DNA of 17,981 nt from Spirogloea muscicola (Eukaryota > Streptophyta > Zygnematophyceae > Spirogloeales > Spirogloeaceae). Under the pieces are notes generated by a model, which did not search any database, was not told the DNA's origin, and saw nothing but the letters and a program-made list of their open reading frames with translations. Made by a program: the position numbers and the translations under genes. Position 1 is the first letter of the stretch; every line of letters starts with the position of its first letter. Shown one piece after another: positions 8,097 through 17,981 of this stretch. The stretch is from positions 285,094 through 303,074 of the forward strand of contig WELB01000050.1 of assembly GCA_009602725.1 (NCBI GenBank), given 5' to 3'.

Positions 8097-11000
8097 ATGG
8101 CGGCGGCAACGGCGGCGGCGGCGGCGATTGCCGCAGCTGCCTCCATAACAGAGACCCGCGCCGCCGCTTGCCGCCTGCCAGTCGTGGCCGCTGCCTGCCG
8201 CTCGAGGCCCAACGAGCTCCTCGGAGCCCGCCGACGTCGTCTACAAGCGCACATCTGCAAGCCTGCGCCAGGGCCGCCGAGGGCCGAAGGAGACGCAGAT
8301 AGCGCAGCTGGCAGGGCAGCCGGCAAGACGAGGAAGCCGCAAGAGAAGATCGACCCGATTGGCATCACAAGGACCAACCCTGAGCTGAAGCCCTTTGCTC
8401 AGAACCTCCGAGAAAGGTGGGCGTCACGACTGATGAGGAGCAAGAAGCCGGGGTTTAGGGATAGGGTATAGGATTTAGGCTTTGGGGGTTTAGGATTGAG
8501 GTTTAAGATATAGGAAGCAGTAGACGAGCTGCTGACTGACATCTGGCAGAGGCTTGCGCTTGCTGATCAGACCGCACCTCGTGTTGACAAGTCGTGCGCC
8601 CAGCAGCCTCCGCTACTGGGCATCCAGGTCCTTCACACGGTTCTGTGAAGCTTATCGCTGCGAAGCTGTCAGCTGCGCAGGTACAAGGCCCTCAAGGACC
8701 TGCGTGAGACCATCCAGACCGTTGACTACAGTTTGCTGGACTTTGCTACTGCGTGCGTTGTTGCTCACCCAAGCCTCCACCGTTAACAGACTTACATTTG
8801 GAACATGTCACCAAAGATGGCAGTCATTCAGTTGACGGAGGCATGCCTACACAGTCGCAGTAACAGAACAAAGCCAGCTTCTCTGGAGAGCCTGCGCTGC
8901 AATTCATGGTGTTGATAGATATTGCTAAGAAGAATTCTTTGGCAATGCCAAGAGCAACTTCTACTTTCTGCCTTGAAGAGGGCTGGGTCCAGCTGTTACT
9001 ATCACGCTTTTGACGGATGCGTGTGCCATTGAAGCTACTGTGAACCCAGAAGCAGTTGCTATCGTCTTGGCGTGCTCAGGTACAAGGTTCTAGGCCTTCA
9101 CAGGCACCCCCGCCACGGTCTGGAGTTCTTTGAATGGGCCCCAGGCAAGAGGCCAAGCTCTTAGCACAATCTTGACATACAGGCAGGGTCTTCTGAGATG
9201 TGATCAAGTGACGCAAGCTTCTGAAGCACATGCTCCTCTTCGAGTTAGATACTGTAGAAGGAAACGGCTAGCATATAGCGCAGACTCCTCTTCCTGGTCA
9301 CTGTAGACGTCAGCCATTGGGGACAAGGCTTTGCACGCAGCCTTCGTTGCCCAAGCTAATAGTTCCGCTTTCGAGCAGTACTCTTTAGTTGCTACTTGAA
9401 GTTGTCTTGCTTTTGCTCCAGGGTTCAGGGTTCAGCTATCAGGATGTAGGAGATGACCTCTACGGATCTGTTAGGTTAATACGCCTGCCTGCCATTCTGA
9501 TGTCACACAGTATGCAGGTGCAAGCTCCTGCTCTCTGATAGGTGACTTCAACAGCTGGAACACGAAAGCGAATGTGACACCTTGGGGGTATCGCGGAAAA
9601 TACGACTTTGGCATATGTCGGATTTTCATAGAAGATGAGCTACGAGAGGGTCAAGCGGAGGACAGTGATTACCAGGAGTACAGCTATGACGAGGACAAGG
9701 ACTTAGGAGACAATGACACGGACTTTGCAGCTAAATACGAAGAGGTGTAGATAACAATCCAATTTGTATGCTGGTTAGTACACTACATCCACATCAGTTG
9801 GCTTGTTTGCGAACTTGGTAGTGATCACCATCAACCCTAAAAACCACTAATTAGGGAATTTGTCTTGTAAGGGAACCTTACATGGTCGCTACTGGGCGAG
9901 GATCACGGCAGGTCGTCGCCGCAGCTTGCTATATGGAAGTAAAGGTGGTGATCCTTGAGAGCAGGCGGAGGAGGACTATTGGGAGCCTGGAGAGGACACT
10001 TTCCTTCGGCCATGGGAAGGAGAGGACTTTGACTATGTGCCGTCAGCCGACGATGGGGACCTTGGTGACGAAACCGATGAGCAGACCTGGGAAAGGGTGC
10101 TGAGGTCCAAGAGGCTTTCTTCAGATATGCCTTCCTGCAGTGGCTCTGGTGAGGCTGAAGGCCACGACAGACCAGGTGGTAAATTGCCGCCCATTGTCAT
10201 GGAGCCTGACAAAGGCGATGATGCGAAGCAGAGGCAAGGCTTTGTGGATGATCCAGCTTGGAAAGCCAAGGTTCTGAGGAAGAAGCCACCATGGCCGTAT
10301 TGGTTGCAAGAACGAAGAGGTTGGCTTGCCTGGACTCAGAAGTACAGGCCTCTTGTAGACCACCAAGACAATTTTCGCGTCAGCATCAAGACAGCTGAGG
10401 AGACTCTTAAGCGAGTTCCATCCTGCGCGACCTATGTCCGGCCTGGTAACAACATCAGTACTCTCTCCTTCTCGGGAACCCTGAAGACACCCAGATAACG
10501 CTTTGTATCTGACGTAAGAGCTACTAATTCGTGGATTGTTTGGCCTTGTCCTGTTAGATAACGACGGAAGTGGCAATTGGCACGCTGCACTGTGGTTTCC
10601 TTCACCAAGGGAACGGCATAGGTGGTCTCACCCCAGCCCTCCAAAGCCGAGAGCTAGCCGCATCTATGAATGCCATGTTGGCATTAGTGGAGAAGACCCC
10701 AAGGTAGCCACATTCAAAGATTTCAAGCAACAGGTACAGATCGTGCAATCTGTCCACCTGACAGGCTCTCACACATCTGTTATACCCTGCTCTCCATGTA
10801 CTGCCAGCTACTATCACCTTGAATTATCACATAGATAATCAAACACAGTGCTCTCGACACCTATCTAAGATGAGGCTAGAAGTTTGTTCCACTTTTCCAT
10901 TGGCCATTGTATTGTGTTGTGTCACATTTCATTCTTCGAGTTGCATGTGACAGGTCCTGCCAAGGATAAAAAGTCTGGGATACAATACTGTCTTGCTCAT

Positions 11001-14000
11001 AGGAGTGCCCGAGCATGCAGAGTACTCTTCCATGGGTCGGAAGGTGATGTAGCTTGGCCACATGGCCACATTCATATATGAAGGACGTGTGTTCTCTTGG
11101 TGTCAGAGGAGTATCAATGTCCACGTAATATGGGTTGGCTGACTAGAGTGTATAGTAAAATTTGTTAGTATGCCTCTCTTAATGCCGAGGGGCTTGACGT
11201 CTGTAAGAGAGGATGAAAGAGCGGAGAGGAGGAGTCATCATGATCGTTATCATCATCGTCATCATATCATAGCGTCATTACCACCCTCATTCCCTGTGTT
11301 GACTTTTCTTCTTCGTGTTCACAGGTGACGAATTATTTTGCAGTCAGCAGTCGGCTTGGAACTCCGGATGACCTCAAGGATCTGGTTGATACAGCCCATG
11401 GTGAGAAGTTTAGGCTGAGAGCATGCTTGTGCATGCTTAAGTGAAATCCACTTTCTCCTTCAGTGCTTCATGCTTGTGCTTCCTTCTTGCATCCATGTGT
11501 TACTTGCAACTTGGCACCTTCATATCTGATGCAGGCCTTGGACTGAGAGTCATGCTGGAGATAGTCCACTCCTACGCAGCCGCTTCTGAAGGCCATGGTT
11601 TGTCCTTCTTTGATGGCAAGTCCGATTCTTTTTTCTACTCAGGTGCGTGACTGATTTGTAGAGCATCATGGGTCTTATCTGCGTTGTATAATCACAGGAT
11701 CAGGACACTGCATGCATACTGCAACAATAGCGTGTATGCTTGCTTGAGATTTCAATTTATGATAGAGCTTCTCGCAGTCCTGATAAAAGTATGTCTCCTG
11801 ATGTCATTGTCATTAGCACAGAGGTAGCCTGTATGAAGTGGCAAACAATCAGTGATGCAAATGATCTGGAGCCTCACATGACTTTGGTAAACAGATGCCA
11901 TTCTATCACCATCATCTGCTTATATGTGTTCCTGCCTTGCCACGACTGCTTCAGGTAAACGGGGCTTCCATAGAAATACAGGCACCCGAATATTCAACTT
12001 TGCTGACTACACGGTCTTGAGGTTCCTCATCTCAAATCTTTCATGGTGAGTCATTGGCTTATTTTCGTGTATGTTGGCAAATTGTACAAGTTTAAATTTG
12101 CTGATCACAATATATGAAGACTGGCTTGAGTATAAACTTGTGCAGCACGTGTCTGATGCATCAGTTTTTACTTCACACATGCGGGAAGGCTCACTTGGCT
12201 AGTCTGCTTCTTTTAGGTGGGTTGAGGAGTACCGAATCGATGGCTTTCGCTTCTTATCCCTTCCATCCATGATATACTCGCACAATGGCACTATGAGCCC
12301 TCCATCTGGAGTAGCCGGGTGGGCACACATACACTTCGAAGCATGAGAATCCCAGTCGTCTAGCCAGGCAATCTCTAAGATCCACTTAGATTGCAAGAAG
12401 ATGTCAAGGATTGTGCTATGTTGAGATTTTCAAGATGTTTCACACAGTCGTAGTACACATGGTGCTGCTATGTGAACAATTCCTGCACATTCCTTGCAGA
12501 TATTTTGACAATGCTGTAGACAATAATGCAATCAACTACCTGATATTGGCAAATGAGATGCTGCACAGCTCCGCCCTGACATTGTTACTATTGCAGACGA
12601 TGTGAGTTCACGCTTCAACAGCCACTGCAATTGTGCTTCATTCTACACAGATTTGCTTGTCTTTGCATGGAGTGTGATAGCTCGTGTGGCAGACACACAC
12701 TGGATACTCTCCTATGTACTCATATGCACTAAATCTCTATACTCATATGCACGCTTGGGACTGGGCAGAGCACTTTCTATCCAGGCTTGTGTGAGCCAGT
12801 GTCTCAAGGAGGCCTGGGCTTTGATCTTGCATCTTCACCAAGCAACTTCTGGGCGCAGCTCATCTCTTCTGTTGCTATCATCGATTGGAACATGCAGGAA
12901 GTGCGTGGCAAATCCTCAAGCCACATTCTGCTTGTTGCCCTTTGCTTGTTACGTTCTTCTTGCTGACATGTTGGCACACATTGTTGATAGTCACATTGTT
13001 GTGCACTTGATCTGTATGTGCTTTCCTGCCTCTGACAAGTTGTCATGCCGGTCAATAGTACCATGCCCATGATAGCTGCTCTTTGACGCAGTCATTGCTT
13101 GTTTTCGAATTTTATTCGCATCTACTCCTTGTCTCTCCAGATTGTAGACGCATTGGTTGGAAGGAGAGGGACTAATTACATTCTTGCAAGTGCAGAAGAT
13201 TTCACTCAGGTACTGCAGGGTCAGATTACCACGGTCAGATTACCACTTGGCTAGCTGTGCAGTTGCATATACTTATGCTGTCTAAGTGACTCCTGGTATA
13301 TGGACTTATGCAGTATCACACAACAATGATGTTGCTACTAGCATATCATACTTGTAGCTTTTCATCCGGTGGTTAGCATAGATTAAATAAATCCAAATTC
13401 TGTGGTAAAGCTCCCCTGAAAGAGCATGGACATTCATCACATTTGAGTCAATGTGTGATGCATTCAAGTTTCCTGACAGTGTGACTTCTGTGTTGCAGTC
13501 TATCAATGGTCAACTACCAATCATTCAGCTTCTTATGAGCCAGGAACCCGCGATTGGCTCCGATGTTGATTCGCCTACCCATCTCGCAGATATTCTAGGG
13601 TTGCACAAGGTACAGTTACAAGTTGACCAACCGGAATCATCTCTGCACAAATGCTATTCAGCTTGTCTGCCGCTCTTTATTGTAAACCCACGTACTCGCA
13701 AGCAGGCAGTTTCACGAGCCATATGGCAGTCACTTACTTTGAGTAGGACATGTGCAGATTATCCGCATGATAACATTAAGCCTGGGAGGCGATGGGTATC
13801 TCAATTTCGTGGGCAACGAATTTGGGCATCCAGAGGTACTTGTCATTCTGAGTGATGGCCGCAAGCCTAGCACATGACTTGACACCAGCTTAGATCCACT
13901 ATCAAATTGCCCTCAGGTTCTTAGAAGGCATGCTAGCATGTTCAGTCTTACAAGAAGCAATCAGGTTCCATACACTTAAAAGCACACGTACTGGTCAGCA

Positions 14001-15389
14001 AAGTGTGAAAGCTTTAAAGAGGAAGTGAAGGTGGCTGGCTTCATGTACTAAATGTCACATGTGGCGGTTGATTGCTTGCCAGAGGGTGGACTTTCCTAAG
14101 TCCGGAAATAGATACTCATACAGACTTGCTTGTCGCCAATGGTCATTGCTAGACTCGCCGAGCAAGCCCTACAAGAAGTTGTCTCTCTATGACAAGGTGG
14201 GCTTGCTCAATGCTTCAGCATTTTGCATGATGTGTACAATATTTGACAATTTGTGCATTCGTGCCCTGCAATCTGTGTTAACCAATTTCATTAGTGTCGT
14301 TCTAGTACAGCATCTTGATAACGTGCGGACTGGCAGGCTTTGATGCTCTGCGAGGAGGAGAATGGTCTACTAACAGGGGGTACACCTGAGATATGCCACA
14401 TCAACGATGATTTCAAGGTAACTGCAGGTGTGACCCTGGCAGATGCTTGTGTTGCAGAAGCATCTAGAGACTCTCTTATTTGTCCGTGCACGTCCTTCCC
14501 GCGCATAGCTGACAGCCTCTTACCTATCAGATTATTGCTTACATGCGCGGGAAGATGCTCTTTGTCTTCAATTTCCATCCCTCTCAATCATATGAGGAGT
14601 ATCGCATAAGGATTGCCAAGGGTGGGTTGTATGAGGTACATCCACTTGACTCTCCACCATGCAGGATCGAATATGAAAGTATGTTGGAGCTGCCTTCAGC
14701 TGTCTAAGTTCAGGTGTATTGGGTCTGCCAGGTGGAAGTTTCCTAACATGGTTGTTACTGACCTATGCTTTTGCCCTCCGGACATTGACAAAGCCTACAC
14801 TATATATACTACATGCTATGTCCAGTTGATTTTGGACACGGACTCACCAGTCTATGGAGGCCTTGGAAGACTTACTGCACAGGCTCCTGTAGCGACTCAA
14901 TTGACCAGGTACTGTTGGCACACATTGATTGTTGCACTGGTCTTGAACTTTGTCAAATGGGGAGGTGTTGCATCGGTCTGACCATCGAGCAGTACATAGC
15001 AGGAATACTCTTCTGCTCGTATAGGCTTGCTGCAAGTCGCGGCATGCAGATTTCACCTATTCTAGCTGACCGGAGATGTTGACCTGAAACTCTTCAACCT
15101 GGATTGACAATCTGCAGAGCGGCCGACAGACCTCATATTGTGACAGTCAAACTACCTGCACGGTCAGGGCAGGTAACCTAATTGTGTGCCAAGTGTATCC
15201 TTTTCATCATGTCCTGCTTCAACTCTGGCAGATCAGAAACCATGCCTGTTGGCTTTGCCGTATACCTGTATGCGCCTCGCACTGCTACACGTGCATCCAG
15301 ATTGTCACGAGTCCAGCCCACTTCTCACTGAAGATAAGCTTTTGCAGGTGTATAGGCCTGTCCTTCGAGGTGGGATGCAAGACAATTAG
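8097..15389 (+). CDS. BE3: Class-3 starch-branching-enzyme-like protein (GH13 with CBM48), 22 exons, probably inactive
   Basis: Exons: 8097-8416, 8681-8752, 9080-9144, 9518-9744, 9965-10445, 10558-10733, 10954-11043, 11325-11400, 11535-11642, 11955-12045, 12217-12318, 12500-12601, 12769-12900, 13141-13209, 13499-13609, 13758-13835, 14083-14196, 14337-14417, 14531-14635, 14826-14908, 15118-15172, 15348-15389. All junctions keep phase and use GT-AG, except GC-AG after exon 3. The product is about 926 residues once one missing base in exon 12 is allowed for. The first ~60 residues are Ala- and Arg-rich, suggesting a plastid transit peptide. Next come the BE3-type N-terminus ([19 protein letters not shown], about 97-120), CBM48 ([13 protein letters not shown], about 148-166), a long acidic insertion (about 190-400), [11 protein letters not shown] (about 422) and the GH13 barrel with [13 protein letters not shown] and a C-terminal beta domain. 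Family members relate to alpha-1,4-glucan branching enzymes of starch synthesis. Here the nucleophile Asp is Leu ([11 protein letters not shown], ~582), the acid/base Glu is Asp (IADD, ~636) and the third acidic residue is Thr (EDFTQ, ~703). Branching activity is therefore unlikely. From memory, the plant BE3/EMB2729 clade also lacks some of these residues. Confidence 0.92.
8451..8513 (+). repeat. Degenerate TTTAGGG-like tract in intron 1
   Basis: About seven imperfect units: GGGTTTAGGGATAGGGTATA, GGATTTAGG, GGGGGTTTAGGATTGAGGTT, TAAGATATAGG. It lies wholly inside intron 1 (8417-8680) of the BE3-type gene. The unit resembles the plant/green-algal telomere repeat TTTAGGG but is strongly decayed. 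Confidence 0.6.
9145..9517 (+). other. GC-AG intron (intron 3 of the BE3-type gene)
   Basis: The donor is CCCCAG|GCAAGA and the acceptor TATGCAG|GTGCA. Joining them completes [16 protein letters not shown], matching the CBM48 start of the family exactly in phase. GCAAG is the usual form of a GC donor. No GT donor near 9144 gives this join. Confidence 0.8.
11235..11270 (+). repeat. Imperfect TCA/CAT triplet repeat in intron 7
   Basis: TCATCATGATCGTTATCATC followed by ATCGTCATCATATCAT. A simple-sequence tract inside intron 7 (11044-11324) of the BE3-type gene, with no coding role. Confidence 0.6.
12574..12576 (+). other. Apparent one-base deletion in exon 12 of the BE3-type gene
   Basis: Exon 12 reads [12 protein letters not shown] in one frame up to GCCCTG, and PDIVTIADD in another from there on. 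One extra C in the CCC run at 12574-12576 would join the two with exactly the spacing expected of the family. No GT-AG pair lies between them, so an intron cannot explain the shift. Exon 12 is 102 bases where phase on both sides demands 103. A homopolymer sequencing error is the simplest cause; a true inactivating allele is possible. Confidence 0.8.
13219..13246 (+). repeat. 14-base tandem duplication in intron 14
   Basis: GGTCAGATTACCAC occurs twice head to tail, just inside the 5' end of intron 14 (13210-13498) of the BE3-type gene. It is a recent slippage-type duplication. Confidence 0.75.
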
Positions 15390-15862
15390 TCAGTCAATTT
15401 GTATCAAAAGCACGTGAAGTAAAGTGAGACATTATTACCTAGCTTGCAGCCAGTAATTTAGCCAATTTGATTGTCTTATTGAGACCATGACAGGGTACAT
15501 CACACACATGCTCATTTTGAGCTCATAGCCAGGCTACTGAAAGAATTTGAATCGCAATGTTCATATACCCGCTAAGACATTGGGGCAATTCGTAGTCATA
15601 GCCAGGTTATTGAAAGAATTGAATTGGATCTGTTCATATACCCGCTAGGACATTGGGGCAATTCGTAGTGCGTGGTGTTGCAAAAACGTATCCTTATCCT
15701 CCAGCTGATTGACTTTGGAATGGTCATACACTGATTGTATCACCTTCCAGCTGAGGCTGGTTTGGAGAAAAAGGTGCTGTACATGTTGAAATCCATTGGA
15801 CCATTGTGCATCATGCTCTGTCATAACCTGTTGTACAGAGTGGGGATCAAGCGCAGATTGCA
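15390..15862. other. Convergent intergenic gap
   Basis: The 473 bases between the stop codons of the BE3-type gene (plus) and the PNPO-like gene (minus) must hold both 3' untranslated regions. The gap contains a 73-base tandem duplication. I could not place a polyadenylation signal with confidence on either strand. Confidence 0.6.
15524..15669 (+). repeat. 73-base tandem duplication
   Basis: Copy 1 is 15524-15596 and copy 2 is 15597-15669. Both begin CATAGCCAGG and end GACATTGGGGCAATTCGTAG plus T; differences are a handful of substitutions in the middle and offsetting single-base changes. It lies between two converging genes and may add an extra copy of a 3' UTR segment. Confidence 0.85.
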
Positions 15863-17852
15863 TCATGGATTTACATCTTGTTGACTCCACTGACCATCAA
15901 TGTCCTCCTTTTGGAATAATAGTCTTTGATTCTTTTTCAAGTAGAGGTAGTCAACCTGCCAAGGGTCCAGGAATATGACATTTAGACGCAGCCAGATTGT
16001 AAAGAGTCCAGGCCTCATGTGTGCAAGTGCGATGCTTTGGTGTACTCACAGAGAGCCACAGAAGCAGCGCAGGACACAATACTTACTTGAATTGGTTGAA
16101 GCATCAGCAATCCAAAGGTGTCTAAAGGATCGGTACTCGAATCAATCTCCTTCACAAAAGCATCGTCGTCAGCTCTTGGATCTTTTGGTTGAGGTCCTGC
16201 AAACTGAGCTAGGGACTTGGAGGAGCTTTCCTTCCAAGCCTGCTCCCTCAACTGCAGTATGCCGCAATGAAGCTGTGTCCTTGTTAACTTCATGAAAATT
16301 CATACAAACACACAAGGCACGGACAGAAGGAAGCCGGACATATGGGTTGACATGTGCAGTACACAGCTGCCAATCCATGTATCAGTCAGCACTCCGCACT
16401 CCATGACGTGAAGCGAGGGTGAGTGGACGAGCGGCACGCGAGCTGCGCCCGCCGCTACTGCTGCAAAAGCCCGCTTGAGGCATGGAAGGCAAGAATCACA
16501 TCAAGTTAGGGGGCCCACATTCAATTTTGCAGCGTCTGGATGAGACGGGCCAACAAGCTCCAACTGTCCTAGCAATCGAAATTGCTCCCACGATTCAGTG
16601 AAGTACCAACATAGCTGAGATGAAAGCAACCACTAGTAATCAAGTCAGCCTATCTGGAAATTGCGTCGTAGCACCCACTGCCATACCTACATCACTGTCC
16701 CATGCCCTTTTATGGTGCAGTTCTAAAAGTATTTGCATGTGTCAGTGTCACATTCAGATGGGCATGTCATTCAAAGCAGTCCTGGTTTTTGATCTATAAC
16801 ATTCAACAGGACTGCTATAGACAAACTAAGTATAGGGCACAATCTCGTCTATAATCTGCTTGAATGCCTGTGCCCCTTTCTTTCTGCCTGCACGCTCTTG
16901 TCGGGAGGGAAAGATTGGTGGCAAACCTCGACCCAGCAATTCTCCTGGATTTCCTCAACCTGCACCACTCAGGCAAACAGAGCGTACTTTGCTGTGACTG
17001 CAGTACTTCTGCTTTCAGCAACTCGCTACATGCTACTGCCTGACAGAGATGGCTCCACTTGACCAAGCGAACAAATACGAGGATGTGGCGCATCACCAGC
17101 TTCTGCACTCCAGAGTTGTGCAGACAGCTCTCAAGCAGCTCATATCCAGCAAAGGGTGACCAGAGAAACTTGCTGCTAGTCATTCATTTGTCCATCCATC
17201 CCCTCTTTGTTGCTGCTTGAGAGTACCTTCTGACTGCGGATGTCCACTGTAAATTGTAGTCTCTCGCTTCCATCCGCATAGCCTCTGCAGTTGCAGCACG
17301 GAGTGCTGGGTTGAGCTGGAGGCTGGTAGGACACTGCTTTGCCTTGGTTGCGTGTATCAGGCTCATGTCAGCTGTCTCGACTCTTTGCTGCTCTGAGGCG
17401 GAATGCAGCATATCTAGGTGCAACGCACTCGGTTGACTTTCATATGGCCACCGGAATTCCCACGTGACGCAAGAGAGGAGCATGATATGGAGCAACCTGA
17501 AGACGACGGTCCTGTTGGCAGGCTTGCCATCATGTCTCACGGTGGCCTGTTGAGAGTGCAGGCGACGGATCAAGCACCCGCTTCACAGACACCGCACCAG
17601 ACTGCAATGAGCAGGCGTGACTTCTTAAGAGTACCTCAATAACGTTAATTAGCCTCGTTGAGCTCGTGAATCACAAGAGGGAGGGCAGATGGCTGTGAGT
17701 CTGGGCCGGGCAGCGCCGGGGGGGGGGCAGGCCGTTACCAGCTGGGAGTACTTGGAGTGCTTGACGGCGCTGTTGGCCTCCATCGCCTCGTTCAGCAGCG
17801 CCTGCCAGGGCGCGACGGCCGCGGCGGCAGCCATGGCTGCCGCCCGTCTCAT
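15863..17852 (-). CDS. Pyridoxamine 5'-phosphate oxidase-like (Alr4036-type) FMN-binding protein, seven exons
   Basis: Minus-strand exons: 17852-17739, 17546-17497, 17284-17227, 16959-16927, 16614-16519, 16251-16087 and 15955-15863. All introns are GT-AG, phases agree, and the CDS totals 609 bases (202 residues, the usual size for this family). Landmarks in order: VAPWQALLNEAMEANSAVKH near the N-terminus, ATVRHDGKPANRTVVFRG (FMN-site strand), ERLQFTVDIRSQK, CWYFTESWEQFRLLGQL, LREQAWKESSSKSLAQFAGP, GLLMLQP and a C-terminal VDYLYLKKNQRLLF with final DVNP. This pattern matches the plant split-barrel proteins related to PNPO (At2g46580 type) and cyanobacterial Alr4036. True PNPO makes pyridoxal 5'-phosphate using FMN; the substrate of this subgroup is unclear to me, so enzymatic function is not asserted. 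The start could also be the second Met at 17834, which has better context (GCAGCCATGG). A plastid signal is not evident: the leader before VAPW is only about 12 residues. Confidence 0.9.
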
Positions 17853-17981
17853 GCGCCGCGCCCCCGCGGCGGAGGCCCCACAGCCGCCGGAGCCAGCGGC
17901 GGCGGAGTGGCCGCCCCGACAGCCGGCGCGGAGCTCTCGCCCCGCTCGCTGGAGAGCGTGGGGTTTATGGAGGGGGGGGGG
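17853..17981 (-). promoter_or_regulatory. Upstream region of the PNPO-like gene
   Basis: GC-rich sequence immediately 5' of the minus-strand start codon, running to the window edge, where it ends in a G run. It presumably holds the 5' UTR and part of the promoter. No specific element was identified, and no upstream in-frame ATG was found that would extend the protein. Confidence 0.3.

Noticed and set aside
9430-9517. Alternative small exon near 9430-9475 with a 42-base intron before 9518
   Set aside because: It would place [11 protein letters not shown] before the CBM48 strand, which does not match the family. The GC-AG join from 9144 recreates the conserved EWAPGA exactly.
12602-13072. 156-codon continuous plus-strand frame
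   Set aside because: It runs through introns 12 and 13 of the BE3-type gene in a frame other than that of exon 13, so it is a shadow.
1-17981. CRISPR arrays, rRNA, tRNA genes, viral or toxin genes
   Set aside because: I searched by eye for regularly spaced repeats, tRNA T-loop motifs and hallmark viral or transposase motifs on both strands and found none I could support.

Overview
The window looks like nuclear DNA from a eukaryotic green-lineage organism, most likely a green alga. Three genes can be read. All are interrupted by introns with GT-AG borders (one GC-AG), and there is no operon-like packing or Shine-Dalgarno spacing. The two best-resolved proteins resemble land-plant and green-algal plastid-type proteins, and degenerate TTTAGGG-like tracts occur, as in plant-type telomeres. 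I cannot name the species.

Layout. 1-3256 has no gene I can define: a patchwork of short open frames (1-1110), an AT-richer stretch with no signal (1111-2000), then a GC-rich stretch that becomes the upstream region of the first gene. 3257-4184 (+) is a two-exon gene for a WW-domain protein. 4185-8096 is long and mostly non-coding. It holds one doubtful exon, a GC-rich island and, from about 6000, a cluster of dispersed repeats of two families in both orientations.

8097-15389 (+) is the main gene: 22 exons encoding a protein of about 926 residues, related to the class-3 starch-branching-enzyme-like proteins of plants (BE3, EMB2729 type). It has an Ala-rich putative transit peptide, a CBM48-like domain split by a long acidic insertion, and a GH13 barrel. 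The GH13 catalytic acids are all replaced, so I predict a pseudoenzyme. A single missing base in a C run in exon 12 breaks the frame of the given sequence.

15863-17852 (-) is a seven-exon gene for a 202-residue FMN-binding split-barrel protein of the pyridoxamine 5'-phosphate oxidase-like (Alr4036-type) family. It converges on the BE3-type gene across a 473-base gap that contains a 73-base tandem duplication. I see no functional link between the three genes; their adjacency looks ordinary for a eukaryotic genome. All exon structures were built by eye from splice signals, phase agreement and remembered family sequences.
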